Below are positions 16,274 through 24,283 of a DNA stretch of 42,478 bases, piece by piece; positions within the stretch are counted from its first letter, which is position 1, and each line of letters starts with the position of its first letter. The notes beneath the pieces are model-generated. The model did not search any database and was not told the origin of the DNA. It saw nothing but the letters and a program-made list of their open reading frames with translations. Both the position numbers and the translations under genes were made by a program. The stretch is from Candidatus Scybalocola faecipullorum (lineage in GTDB: Bacteria; Bacillota; Clostridia; Lachnospirales; Lachnospiraceae), in NCBI GenBank assembly GCA_018716485.1, contig DVJY01000052.1, forward strand, positions 1-42,478, in the 5' to 3' direction.

Positions 16274-16915
16274 ATGTCAAATCATCATGTAATTATTACG
16301 ATAGGCAGGCAATTCGGCAGCGGCGGTCATGAAATCGGGGTGAAACTGGCCAAAAAACTGAATATTCCTTTTCACGATAAGGATATGATCGATATGGCCG
16401 CAGAAAAATTAAATATCAGCCTCAAAGCTGCCAAAGAAGCGGATGAAGCAGATATCGACCGCTTTCTGGCTTACTATGCCATTACGCCGATCAGCTATTC
16501 TTCATCATATACAGCCGACGATTTTCCGCCGCCCATCAGTGACCGCATCTTTCGCGCAGAAACAGAAATCATCAAAAAATTTGCCGAAAGAAGTTCCTGT
16601 GTTATTGTGGGCCGCTGCGCTGATGACATTTTAAAAGATGAACCCGGTCTGATCAGCGTTTTTATCGCCGCAGACAAACGGGACCGCATCCGCCGTATCG
16701 CTGAGAAGTATCATCTCAGTGATCACAAAGCTTCCGAACGAATCAAAAAAGTAGAACGTGAACGCAGTTATTACTATGAACGCCATACCGGCAAAAGCTG
16801 GGGAGATGCCGCATCTTACCAGATTGTTTTAAATTCCGGACGGCTTGGCATCGACAAAACGATTGAACTGCTGGCCGGTGCTTATGCTGCCAGAAAGGCA
16901 AAACTTGAAGATTGA
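16274..16915 (+). CDS. Cytidylate kinase-like family protein
   Basis: 213 residues from ATG 16274 (GGGGAGGG just upstream); ATG 16256, six codons earlier with GAGGAAAAG, is equally possible. The P-loop region is ITIGRQFGSGGHEIG, followed by PFHDKDMIDMAA, VIVGRCADDIL and VFIAADKRDRIRRIAEKY, as in the Clostridia cytidylate kinase 2 family. Canonical Cmk phosphorylates CMP/dCMP, but members of this branch with RQFGSGG are often of uncertain substrate. It is a single-gene unit ending in a strong terminator. Confidence 0.82.
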   Translation: MSNHHVIITIGRQFGSGGHEIGVKLAKKLNIPFHDKDMIDMAAEKLNISLKAAKEADEADIDRFLAYYAITPISYSSSYTADDFPPPISDRIFRAETEIIKKFAERSSCVIVGRCADDILKDEPGLISVFIAADKRDRIRRIAEKYHLSDHKASERIKKVERERSYYYERHTGKSWGDAASYQIVLNSGRLGIDKTIELLAGAYAARKAKLED

Positions 16916-16938
16916 CGGCGCTTTTAAATTCACTTCAT

Positions 16939-16970
16939 AAAAAGGGGACCGCACTTGCAGTCCCCTTTTT
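16939..16970. terminator. Bidirectional intrinsic terminator
   Basis: 11-bp stem AAAAAGGGGAC/GTCCCCTTTTT with a 10-base loop, placed between the convergent cytidylate-kinase-like gene and rsmI, four bases from the rsmI stop. Confidence 0.88.
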
Positions 16971-16973
16971 GGA

Positions 16974-17852
16974 TCATTCCTTATGTTCTAAAAGATATTG
17001 ATAAACTTCCCTCTTGGACATGCCCCTGTCCGCCGCAACCGCTTTCATCGCTTCCTTGCGCGGTATACCCTGCTGTTCATACTGCCGCATATGTGCCTCA
17101 ATGGGAATTTTTTCCCATGATTCTTTTTGTGCATCGTCCAATACTTTCTGAGAAATTCCCTCAATGACAAGCACATATTCCCCTTTAGCTTCATGCTCGC
17201 GGAAATAAGATGACGCTTCGGCCACAGACATCTGAGCTGCGGATTCATAACGTTTTGTCAGTTCTTTGCAGACAGTCAGCCGGCGCTGTGGAATATAATT
17301 TTCAAACAAAGTCAACGTTTTTGCCAGTCTGTGCGGCGCTTCATAAAATATGGTCGTCCGAGTTTCTGTTTTCAGCCGGTTTAAAACAATTTCCTGCTCC
17401 TTTTTATCTGTGGGCAGAAAGCCTTCAAAACAAAAGCGGCGTGTCGGCAGCCCGGACATGGTCAGCGCAGTAATGCACGCTGCCGGCCCCGGCAGTGATG
17501 TCACTTCTATACCGGCATCATAACAAAATTTTACAAGTTCTTCTCCGGGATCTGAAATCCCCGGAGTTCCCGCATCACTGACAAGGGCAATATTTTTTCC
17601 CTCCAAAAGCTGCCGCACAAGTTCATGCCCTTTTTCAATTTTATTAAATTCATGATAGCTTGTCATCGGTGTCTTTATATCAAAATGATTCAGCAGTTTG
17701 ATCGTATGCCGCGTATCCTCTGCCGCGATAAGATCGACTTCCTTTAATGTCTGAATCACTCTAAATGTCATATCCTCCAAATTTCCAATCGGTGTTGCAC
17801 ATAAATATAACTTTCCACTCATCGGCGCATCGCTGTGAAGCCATTTTACCAA
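16974..17852 (-). CDS. rsmI: 16S rRNA (cytidine1402-2'-O)-methyltransferase
   Basis: 292 residues from TTG 17852; ATG 17822 (MSGKLYLC) is an alternative that lacks a clear ribosome site. RsmI/YraL motifs are all present: CATPIGNLEDMTFR, AAEDTRHT, SDAGTPGISDPG, TSLPGPAA, GFLP, and IFYEAPHRL. The enzyme uses S-adenosylmethionine to 2'-O-methylate C1402 in the ribosomal P site. The short helical C-terminal region (PRKEAMKAVAADRGMSKREV) is normal for the family. It is followed in Firmicutes by diverse genes; here it converges on the kinase-like gene. Confidence 0.93.
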   Translation of the reverse strand: MVKWLHSDAPMSGKLYLCATPIGNLEDMTFRVIQTLKEVDLIAAEDTRHTIKLLNHFDIKTPMTSYHEFNKIEKGHELVRQLLEGKNIALVSDAGTPGISDPGEELVKFCYDAGIEVTSLPGPAACITALTMSGLPTRRFCFEGFLPTDKKEQEIVLNRLKTETRTTIFYEAPHRLAKTLTLFENYIPQRRLTVCKELTKRYESAAQMSVAEASSYFREHEAKGEYVLVIEGISQKVLDDAQKESWEKIPIEAHMRQYEQQGIPRKEAMKAVAADRGMSKREVYQYLLEHKE

Positions 17853-17925
17853 ATGAACTTCTCTTCTCCTTTCAAAATTTTGTTCTCCCGCTATTTTATA
17901 TCTGAAAAATCAAAACAAAAAATAT

Positions 17926-17976
17926 AAAAAAACAGCGGATCTATAAGGGTAGCAGCATTTTCCCTTATCAATCCGC
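17926..17976 (-). terminator. Terminator of tRNA-Leu
   Basis: Arms GCGGATCTATAAGGG (17935-17949) and CCCTTATCAATCCGC (17962-17976) pair with one two-base mismatch. On the minus strand the stem is followed by a run of seven Ts. It lies 15 bases after the tRNA 3' end. Confidence 0.8.
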
Positions 17977-17990
17977 GGATAAAAAAATAA

Positions 17991-18073
17991 TGCAGAAGAT
18001 GGGAGTTGAACCCACACGCCCTTGCGAGCACTAGAACCTGAATCTAGCGCGTCTGCCTTTCCGCCACTTCTGC
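17991..18073 (-). tRNA. tRNA-Leu(CAG)
   Basis: The 83-base minus-strand sequence folds as a class II tRNA. The acceptor stem GCAGAAG pairs with CTTCTGC, and the anticodon arm CTAGA-TTCAGGT-TCTAG exposes CAG, reading CUG leucine codons. A long variable arm (GCTCGCAAGGGCG) and the T-loop GTTCAACTC follow. The discriminator is A and the CCA end is not encoded, so it must be added by CCA nucleotidyltransferase. Confidence 0.96.
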
Positions 18074-18081
18074 ATGAGATT

Positions 18082-18110
18082 ATATTAGCAGATTTGCTCT
18101 TAGAATGCAA
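18082..18110 (-). promoter_or_regulatory. tRNA-Leu promoter
   Basis: Minus-strand TTGCAT (18110-18105), 17-bp spacer and TAATAT (18087-18082). A/T tracts upstream resemble an UP element. Transcription would start only a few bases before the mature tRNA. Confidence 0.65.
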
Positions 18111-18212
18111 GAGTTTTTTTGCAAATTTTTTAAACTTTTTGAACTTTATACAAAATTTATCCTCATAAGAAAATATATCTTTTGCTGCGGAACAGTTCAG
18201 TTTTCCATTCAC

Positions 18213-18248
18213 TATGGCATACAGGTCTTAAAAGATCCGTATGCCATA
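18213..18248 (-). terminator. Hairpin after the acylphosphatase gene
   Basis: A perfect 10-bp outer stem TATGGCATAC/GTATGCCATA encloses a second pairing GGTCTT/AAGATC. It starts six bases after the acylphosphatase stop. There is no U-tract on the minus strand, so it may be a stability element rather than a classical terminator. Confidence 0.5.
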
Positions 18249-18254
18249 CTGTCA

Positions 18255-18533
18255 TTAATAATCGCCCCGCACATGAAAACCGTGTTCTCCGACAACAGGA
18301 ATATCCGCACACTGAATACGTTCAATTCCGATGTATTTGCTTTTATAGAGCGCTTCAATCATTTGCTCAATACTTTGAACATCTCCCTGAACTTCCATTT
18401 CCACATCGCCGCTCCACAAGTTTCTTACCCATCCGGTCAGCCCGTAATGGCCGGCAATCTGCTGGGCACGGTAGCGGAAGCCGACACACTGAACACGGCC
18501 TGAAAAAATATAATGTCTCCTTATTTTTTTCAC
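18255..18533 (-). CDS. acyP: Acylphosphatase
   Basis: 92 residues from GTG 18533, the usual family length; an ATG nine codons upstream at 18560 would overlap the preceding gene. The phosphate-binding loop reads SGRVQCVGFRYRA with the catalytic Arg, and GLTGWVRNLWSGDVEMEVQG carries the catalytic Asn. The Gly common in VQGVGFR is Cys here. It hydrolyses acyl phosphates such as acetyl phosphate. It is last in the minus-strand run 22710-18255. Confidence 0.9.
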   Translation of the reverse strand: MKKIRRHYIFSGRVQCVGFRYRAQQIAGHYGLTGWVRNLWSGDVEMEVQGDVQSIEQMIEALYKSKYIGIERIQCADIPVVGEHGFHVRGDY

Positions 18534-18540
18534 CGCCGAA

Positions 18541-19413
18541 TCACCCTTCTTTGGAATCATAGTATTTTAAAATTGCCTGCGTTCCCAGATGATCATCGCC
18601 CTCTGCTGCCAATTTTTCATACATTGATAAAACTTGTTCAAGCACTTCCAGACGCACATGTCTTGCCATGCTTTCTTCATCGGCCAGTTTCATATCTTTA
18701 ATAAAATGTTTGATAAAAAATCCCGGCGCATAATCACCTTCAACTGCTCTTGAAATAACATTGCTCATCTGCGCGCTTGAGGCCGCCCCCGTAGAAATTG
18801 CCGCCAAAACATCCGGCACATTCAGTCCCGCATTTTTCGCATAGGTCATCGCCTCAGCCGCGCCCGCCACAGCGCCTGCAATCGCAATCTGATTGGCCAT
18901 TTTAGCATGCTGTCCGCTGCCTGCGCCGCCCAAATAATGGATATTTTTTCCCATAGCTTCAAACAACGGCAGGCACGCATCAAAATCTTCCTTTCGGCCG
19001 CCGGCAAGAATCGTCAGTGTACCGGCCCTCGCGCCGCCATCGCCCCCGGTAACAGGCGCATCGATGGCATAAATTTCCTGTTTTTGAGCCGCCTCAAATA
19101 TTTTTTCTGAAAGTCTCGGACTTGTTGTTGTCATATCAATAACATATGTCCCCGGCGCACAGCTTTTGAGTATACCCTCCTCGCCAAAGTACACCTCTTC
19201 CACATCTTTTGGAAAACCAACCATCGTAATGACTGCCTGTGCGCCGTCCCCACAAGCTGCAATGGTATCACACCACTTGGCGCCTGCTGCAACCACTGCA
19301 TCTGCTTTTGCCTTTGTCCGGGTATACACTTGGACATCATAACCTGCTTTTAACAAATTTTTTGCCATAGCCTGTCCCATAATCCCAATACCTATAAATC
19401 CTACAGTTTTCAT
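18541..19413 (-). CDS. NAD(P)-binding 2-hydroxy-3-oxopropionate reductase / 3-hydroxyisobutyrate dehydrogenase family
   Basis: 290 residues starting at ATG 19413 with AAGGAGGTATAATCA upstream. The Rossmann motif GFIGIGIMGQAMAKNL opens the protein, IDAPVTGGDGGARAGTLTI is the substrate-binding signature, and the catalytic Lys lies in GSGQHAKMANQI. Family members reduce tartronate semialdehyde to glycerate or oxidise 3-hydroxy acids such as 3-hydroxyisobutyrate. The sequence does not settle which. It shares the transcript with the acetyltransferase upstream. Confidence 0.85.
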   Translation of the reverse strand: MKTVGFIGIGIMGQAMAKNLLKAGYDVQVYTRTKAKADAVVAAGAKWCDTIAACGDGAQAVITMVGFPKDVEEVYFGEEGILKSCAPGTYVIDMTTTSPRLSEKIFEAAQKQEIYAIDAPVTGGDGGARAGTLTILAGGRKEDFDACLPLFEAMGKNIHYLGGAGSGQHAKMANQIAIAGAVAGAAEAMTYAKNAGLNVPDVLAAISTGAASSAQMSNVISRAVEGDYAPGFFIKHFIKDMKLADEESMARHVRLEVLEQVLSMYEKLAAEGDDHLGTQAILKYYDSKEG

Positions 19414-19426
19414 TGATTATACCTCC

Positions 19427-20572
19427 TTAACAAGCATCAAGCTCATTTGTATATAATGGCAGAGGAAACCAATTTTTATAAAGGTATCCTGCTTTTCTGC
19501 CGTAATTTCGATATATGCCTGCCTCAGAAAAAAATGCCTCCTCTGCTTCCAAAAGGGAAATATCCATAAATTCCGTTTTTTCATCGGATGGATTTCCCCA
19601 TTTAAGTTTACATAAAGTTTCATCACTGCCGTTATGAATTCGGATCTCCAGTCTCCCTTCTTCCAAAGGCATATAACTGTTTTTCACTTTCATCATGGCG
19701 CTCAGAATTTTTTCAAAATTAAATATGCGCCACTGGTGTCCGCTTTCTACGATACAGTGTTCACTATAACGGCCGAAGATTTCATTTTTTTCCCGTTCAT
19801 ATGCCGCACATGAAATGGATACCGCCTCAGGACATTTCATTTCAAAATGGCGTTTCAGCACCGGCATATAAGCTTCCTGCGATGTCATCAGCCACTCTCT
19901 GATCCATGTTCCATCTGCGGAAGCACAGAGATACCCGGAAAATTCATCATCGATTTCCACAATCCACGTTTCCATATACCATGATTCCAAAACCTTAAAA
20001 AAATGTTCGCCCCGCTCCACATAAACCCTCTGTCTGCCGCAGAGCCGGAACACCTTTTCTATATCCTCATCCGAGGCATCTTTGACTGACTTAAACACAA
20101 TATGATCCGGCCGAACGTCTTTCAGCTGATGCCGGATGTTTTCCGGTATAAATTTATAATTAAGCTCAATCTCTGTCGGCTGGAAGCCAAAATGCTGATA
20201 TCTGTTTTTCAGCCCGCCAAGGACCAGAGCATCATAGCCCTGCGCCTGTGAATCCTCAATCGCCCAATCCATCAGCCGTTTCATATAATTTTTGCCTCTG
20301 GCATAGGGATGGACACTGACCGATCCCAGCTGGCCCACCTTCACAAGCGTATCTCCTATATGATATTCTGTTGGAAATACACCAACCACAGCTTTTATTC
20401 TGCCCTCCTCTTTAACGATATAATGATACCGGGCCGTATCCGCGTCATCGCCATACAGCTTGGGAAGCATTGCTTTAAAATCATGGGGATGGCTGCTCTG
20501 GCTGAAAACCATATTCAAAAAGTCAATAAGTTCCGCCATGTCTTCCAGCGCTGCTTTACAAAAATACTCCAT
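19427..20572 (-). CDS. GNAT acetyltransferase, Eis-like
   Basis: 381 residues. The N-terminal GNAT domain has LGSVSVHPYARGKNYMKRL (acetyl-CoA pyrophosphate loop) and LGGLKNRYQHFGF. A second GNAT-like half and a C-terminal sterol-carrier-like region (about 285-381) complete the Eis arrangement. Eis enzymes acetylate amines, including aminoglycosides in mycobacteria; the natural substrate here is unknown. It lies 13 bp before the reductase start. Confidence 0.75.
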   Translation of the reverse strand: MEYFCKAALEDMAELIDFLNMVFSQSSHPHDFKAMLPKLYGDDADTARYHYIVKEEGRIKAVVGVFPTEYHIGDTLVKVGQLGSVSVHPYARGKNYMKRLMDWAIEDSQAQGYDALVLGGLKNRYQHFGFQPTEIELNYKFIPENIRHQLKDVRPDHIVFKSVKDASDEDIEKVFRLCGRQRVYVERGEHFFKVLESWYMETWIVEIDDEFSGYLCASADGTWIREWLMTSQEAYMPVLKRHFEMKCPEAVSISCAAYEREKNEIFGRYSEHCIVESGHQWRIFNFEKILSAMMKVKNSYMPLEEGRLEIRIHNGSDETLCKLKWGNPSDEKTEFMDISLLEAEEAFFSEAGIYRNYGRKAGYLYKNWFPLPLYTNELDAC

Positions 20573-20618
20573 TTTTTACTCCATTCCGATGCATCTGTCA
20601 ATTTTTGATTTTTATGAT

Positions 20619-21305
20619 TTATGACTGCGTATTTGTCACGATAAACGGCTGTATTGCTTTAGCCACATCGCTGACCGGCATCGTCTGAAGGATAATCTTT
20701 CCCGGGCCTGTAATTACTGTGTTAAATAAGCCCTCACCGCCGAAAAGGGCATTCTTCATACCCGGAACACTTTGAATATCCATCGTACATGTGGCGGACA
20801 TCGCTGCAACATACCCTGTATCAACAATAATCTGCTGCCCCGGCTGGAGTTCATACTCTATTGCCGCCCCGTCAATTTCCAAAAAGGCCATACCATATCC
20901 TGAAAGCCGCTGCATGATAAAGCCCTCACCGCCAAATAAGCCGCTGCCGAATTTTTTTCGCAAAAACACAGAAAGTTCAACACTTCTTTCTGACGCAAGA
21001 AAACCTGTCTTCTGAACAATCAGATCATTGCCCGGCGTTATCTCCACCGGCATAATAGAGCCCGGAAAACTGGATGCAAATGCGATCAGTCCCTGCCCGT
21101 TCATCGCAGTATAAATATTTTGAAAAATAGCTTCTCCCGCGAACAGGCGTCCAAAGGCTTTGCCGATACTTCCGCCGCCGCTTGTCTCCATACGCATATT
21201 CGGAGACATCCAGCTCATTGATCCCCGTTCTGTCACCATGCTTTCACCAGCTTCTAAATGGCAAATAACTACCGGAAAATTTCCGCCTTTAATTTCATAC
21301 TGCAT
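20619..21305 (-). CDS. AIM24/TIGR00266 family protein
   Basis: 228 residues of beta-rich, glycine-rich sequence without membrane segments: GESMVTERGSMSWMSPNM near residue 18, then GLFGGEGFIMQRLSGYG and NALFGGEGLFNTVITGPG. These duplicated FGGEG segments are the signature of the AIM24 (DUF124) fold. The biochemical function is unknown. It starts 19 bp after the MATE gene, so the two are probably co-transcribed. Confidence 0.85.
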   Translation of the reverse strand: MQYEIKGGNFPVVICHLEAGESMVTERGSMSWMSPNMRMETSGGGSIGKAFGRLFAGEAIFQNIYTAMNGQGLIAFASSFPGSIMPVEITPGNDLIVQKTGFLASERSVELSVFLRKKFGSGLFGGEGFIMQRLSGYGMAFLEIDGAAIEYELQPGQQIIVDTGYVAAMSATCTMDIQSVPGMKNALFGGEGLFNTVITGPGKIILQTMPVSDVAKAIQPFIVTNTQS

Positions 21306-21324
21306 ACCACAACTCCTCCTTTAA

Positions 21325-22710
21325 TTATAAAACTCCGCTTTCATCCAGTTTTTTAATACCACGCTGCATCCAGTTGCCGCGCAGATAATAGATAATAAAT
21401 ATTGCTGCAGATACGACCCATGAAATCGGGAAGCTAAGCATAACCGCCCTTGTATCATGCCACCGGGGCACAATCAGCGCAATCCATGCAATACGCAGAA
21501 CGCATACGCCGACACATGTGATCAGCATCGGTATAAAAGCATCCCCGGTTCCCCGGATAGCACCCGAAAGGATTTCTGTAAACACATAAATAAAATATGC
21601 GGGCATCATAAAATGTACCATAAAAATACCGCCCTGCAGCACGGCCGTATCTGACGTAAATAATAAAAATATGTACGGGCACAAACAAATGAGTAATATA
21701 CTGAGCCCGATGGCAATCGATAAACACATGGCAAGAGATACGCGGACACTTTTTTTCACACGTTCAAACTTCCTTGCCCCAAAATTCTGGCCTACAAACG
21801 TAGTTACCGCAACTCCGAATGCAGAAACAACGAGCCAGTAAATACCATCCATTTTCTCAAATACAGTCCATGACGCCACATTATCTGTGCCAAACGTATT
21901 CATACTTGTCTGTACCACGATATTGGCGGCGTTGTACATGACAGACTGCAGCCCTGCCGGTATGCCGATTCTGATAATCCGCGGCAGCATTACAGAGTCA
22001 AACCGCACTTTATGCCACATGACTCTGTAGGATTCTGTACTTCGCGACAGTACAAGGCATACAAGCACCGCGCTGAGGCATTGGGACATCACTGTCGCGA
22101 TACCTGCGCCGGCAACGCCCCAATGGAAAACAACTACAAATAACAAGTCCAGAACAATATTGGTAAAACATGCGGCAATCAAAAAATAAAGCGGACGTTT
22201 TGCATCTCCTACTGCCCGCAGAATACCGGATCCGATATTGTAAATCGACGACGGTATCATCCCGAGAAAATAAATCCTGATATATGTGACCGAATAATCC
22301 ATCACATCTTCCGGCGTCTGCATCAGCTGTAAAATCGGCCGCGCCGCAGCAATTCCGACGATCATCAGAATCGCGCCGCCCGTCAGAGCCAGCATAATCG
22401 CGGTATGAACACTCCGACTGACTTCTCTGTCACTGTGTCCGCCAAAAAACTGTGAAATAACTACTGTCGCACCCGAAGACAATCCGACAAAAAATCCGAC
22501 AAGCAGATTGATCAGTACACTGGTCGTCCCGCCGACAGCAGCAAGTGCCTGTTTGCCGACAAAATTTCCGACAATCATGGCATCTGCCATATTGTAAAGC
22601 TGCTGAAAAAGACTTCCCAACATAATCGGAAAGAAAAAAAACAGAAGCTGTTTCCATATAACACCTTCAGTAATTCCGTTCCCCTTAAATGTTCTTTGTT
22701 TCTTCCCCAT
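21325..22710 (-). CDS. MATE family efflux transporter
   Basis: 461 residues with twelve hydrophobic segments. The MATE signature is visible in PIMLGSLFQQLYNMADAMIVGNFVGKQALAAVG (about 28-60) and again in the second half around VGQNFGARKFERV. These transporters export cationic drugs or metabolites using sodium or proton gradients. CAGGGGGACAGT precedes the ATG. It is first in a run with the AIM24-like gene. Confidence 0.92.
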   Translation of the reverse strand: MGKKQRTFKGNGITEGVIWKQLLFFFFPIMLGSLFQQLYNMADAMIVGNFVGKQALAAVGGTTSVLINLLVGFFVGLSSGATVVISQFFGGHSDREVSRSVHTAIMLALTGGAILMIVGIAAARPILQLMQTPEDVMDYSVTYIRIYFLGMIPSSIYNIGSGILRAVGDAKRPLYFLIAACFTNIVLDLLFVVVFHWGVAGAGIATVMSQCLSAVLVCLVLSRSTESYRVMWHKVRFDSVMLPRIIRIGIPAGLQSVMYNAANIVVQTSMNTFGTDNVASWTVFEKMDGIYWLVVSAFGVAVTTFVGQNFGARKFERVKKSVRVSLAMCLSIAIGLSILLICLCPYIFLLFTSDTAVLQGGIFMVHFMMPAYFIYVFTEILSGAIRGTGDAFIPMLITCVGVCVLRIAWIALIVPRWHDTRAVMLSFPISWVVSAAIFIIYYLRGNWMQRGIKKLDESGVL

Positions 22711-22760
22711 ACTGTCCCCCTGATAATTTTAGAATAAAGCATCATTACTGTTCTTTTATC

Positions 22761-22789
22761 ATTGTATCAGAGCCAAAATATGAAGTCAA
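22761..22789 (-). promoter_or_regulatory. Promoter of the MATE gene
   Basis: Minus-strand TTGACT (22789-22784), 17-bp spacer and TACAAT (22766-22761), about 50 bp before the start codon. This is a near-consensus sigma-A promoter. Confidence 0.75.
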
Positions 22790-22906
22790 ACGAATTTATT
22801 CATGATCATTTTTCACAAAATACATGATATCGTTCTCACAATATGCATAAAAACTTTGTAAATATTTTCCGATATTTGTGAACACTTTTTTCATGTGCTG
22901 TGCTAC

Positions 22907-23017
22907 TATAATACTCGTAACCCCCCCAATACATTATATAGTTTTTTGTTACACCCCATAAGAAACAAAAAATACCTTCTCCAAGGAAAAAGGCAGCGAA
23001 CGGAAGCTGCCTTTTTT
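22907..23017 (+). ncRNA. Candidate small RNA with terminator
   Basis: A TATAAT box at 22907-22912 has no good -35 partner. About 75 bases on, a strong terminator follows: AAAAAGGCAGC (22987-22997), loop, GCTGCC plus six Ts (23006-23017). No reading frame explains a terminator here. Between them lie C-rich patches (seven Cs, and CACCCC) of the type Gram-positive small RNAs use to pair with ribosome sites. The hairpin could equally end a minus-strand transcript, since Ts also follow in that direction. The RNA call is tentative; the terminator is solid. Confidence 0.35.
22987..23017. terminator. Intrinsic terminator in the MATE-AraC gap
   Basis: 11-bp stem AAAAAGGCAGC/GCTGCCTTTTT with an 8-base loop and T6 on the plus strand. 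Confidence 0.75.
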
Positions 23018-23055
23018 CGTTTCTGAAATTTATCACAATCGCACACATAAAAATA

Positions 23056-23091
23056 GCAGGCGGCAGAGTTTCGAATCACTCTGCCGCCTGC
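23056..23091. terminator. Very stable GC-rich hairpin
   Basis: Perfect 14-bp stem GCAGGCGGCAGAGT/ACTCTGCCGCCTGC with loop TTCGAATC. On the minus strand it is followed by TATTTTTATG, so it could terminate minus-strand transcripts, yet no minus-strand gene precedes it before the AraC gene. It lies only 38 bp from the previous terminator. Confidence 0.55.
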
Positions 23092-23135
23092 CGACGTTTT
23101 ACAGGATACATCCGGATAGATTTCAAACATTTAGC

Positions 23136-23166
23136 TTTACTTTCTCTCTTTATATGATATTATAAT
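23136..23166 (+). promoter_or_regulatory. Promoter of the AraC-type gene
   Basis: TTTACT (23136-23141) is followed after 16 bp by TATTAT (23158-23163), with TATAAT overlapping at 23161-23166 (19-bp spacer). TAAAGGAGTC forms the ribosome site further down. Confidence 0.5.
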
Positions 23167-23237
23167 AAAATGAATCAGATTTTTCTTTAAAAATAACATA
23201 CGATTATAACACAAAACTATTAAAGGAGTCTTTCTGT

Positions 23238-24128
23238 ATGAAAAGCAGCCCTCTTTCAGAATTCAAAGAATCTGCCTCTCACAGAGACGGCCTGATTCCT
23301 ATGACCTATCACTGTGTAGACCATGAAAAAAATACAAACGGCTTTCCCATGCACTGGCATGAAGAATTTGAAATCGGGTATATCAGTGCCGGCTGCGGTA
23401 TTTACCGCATTGACGGCGAAAACTACAATGTCACCGAAGGCGATCTCATTGTCATTGCACCCAAAACACTGCATTCCGGCGGCACACTCAACGCCTGGCG
23501 CATGTCCACCGACAGTTTTGTTTTCCATACAGGCTTTTTATGCTCATCGGTTCCGGACAGTACGACGATCAATTATTTCAATCCGATCATTGACGGCAAA
23601 ATTATTTTTAAACCTGTCATTTCGCCGACGCATCCCGGATATAGCGAACTCAAAGACTGTTTTTTTCAACTGAAGCAATGTCATAAGCGCAAAGAGGCCT
23701 ATTATGAAATTGAGCTGAAAGAATATCTCCTCCATTTTTTCTATCTGCTGTTCAAGTTTCATTGTATTATTGAACAGAAATCACCGACAGTCATCGATGA
23801 CAATGAAGAAAAAACGCGGATGATTTTAACGTATATCTCTGAACATTTTGATGAAGATATCACCATTGACCTGCTGGCCGGACTGGCGGGCTTCTCGTCA
23901 TGCCATTTTATGAATACGTTTAAAAAATACGTCGGCATTTCCTGCAACAAATATATTAATCATATCCGGCTGGACGCTGCTGCCAAACAACTGACAGAAA
24001 CTAATGATTCTATTATGAATATTGCTGTCAGTGTGGGATATAATAACATTTCTTACTTTAACCGTGCTTTTAAAACTTATTTCGGCACGACCCCGAAAGC
24101 TTATCGGATGCAGTTTGCCAAATTTTAA
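23238..24128 (+). CDS. AraC-family transcriptional regulator with cupin domain
   Basis: 296 residues. The N-terminal cupin includes MHWHEEFEIGYISAG and EGDLIVIAPKTLHSG. The C-terminal double helix-turn-helix runs from about 195: ISEHFDEDITIDLLAGLAG, then MNIAVSVGYNNISYFNRAFK with the AraC signature ending FGTTPKAYR. Such regulators usually control carbohydrate genes. The gene stands alone, 156 bp before the pyridoxal kinase gene; no target operon is evident nearby. Confidence 0.9.
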   Translation: MKSSPLSEFKESASHRDGLIPMTYHCVDHEKNTNGFPMHWHEEFEIGYISAGCGIYRIDGENYNVTEGDLIVIAPKTLHSGGTLNAWRMSTDSFVFHTGFLCSSVPDSTTINYFNPIIDGKIIFKPVISPTHPGYSELKDCFFQLKQCHKRKEAYYEIELKEYLLHFFYLLFKFHCIIEQKSPTVIDDNEEKTRMILTYISEHFDEDITIDLLAGLAGFSSCHFMNTFKKYVGISCNKYINHIRLDAAAKQLTETNDSIMNIAVSVGYNNISYFNRAFKTYFGTTPKAYRMQFAKF

Positions 24129-24283
24129 CTGCACTGCCAATCTGGCACTGCCAAACATTTCATAACTGGATGTTTTAAAGATATCAGATTTCGTCTAATA
24201 TAGACTCTAACATCAGCGCCGGTACGCATCATCTGCTGCCGGCGCCATAGGAAATCAATGATTGACGAAATGAGGTTTATGAC

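Noticed and set aside
24129-24283. Riboswitch before the pyridoxal kinase gene
   Set aside because: Only a 7-bp GCGCCGG/CCGGCGC inverted repeat is present; it matches no riboswitch I know and lacks a downstream expression platform.
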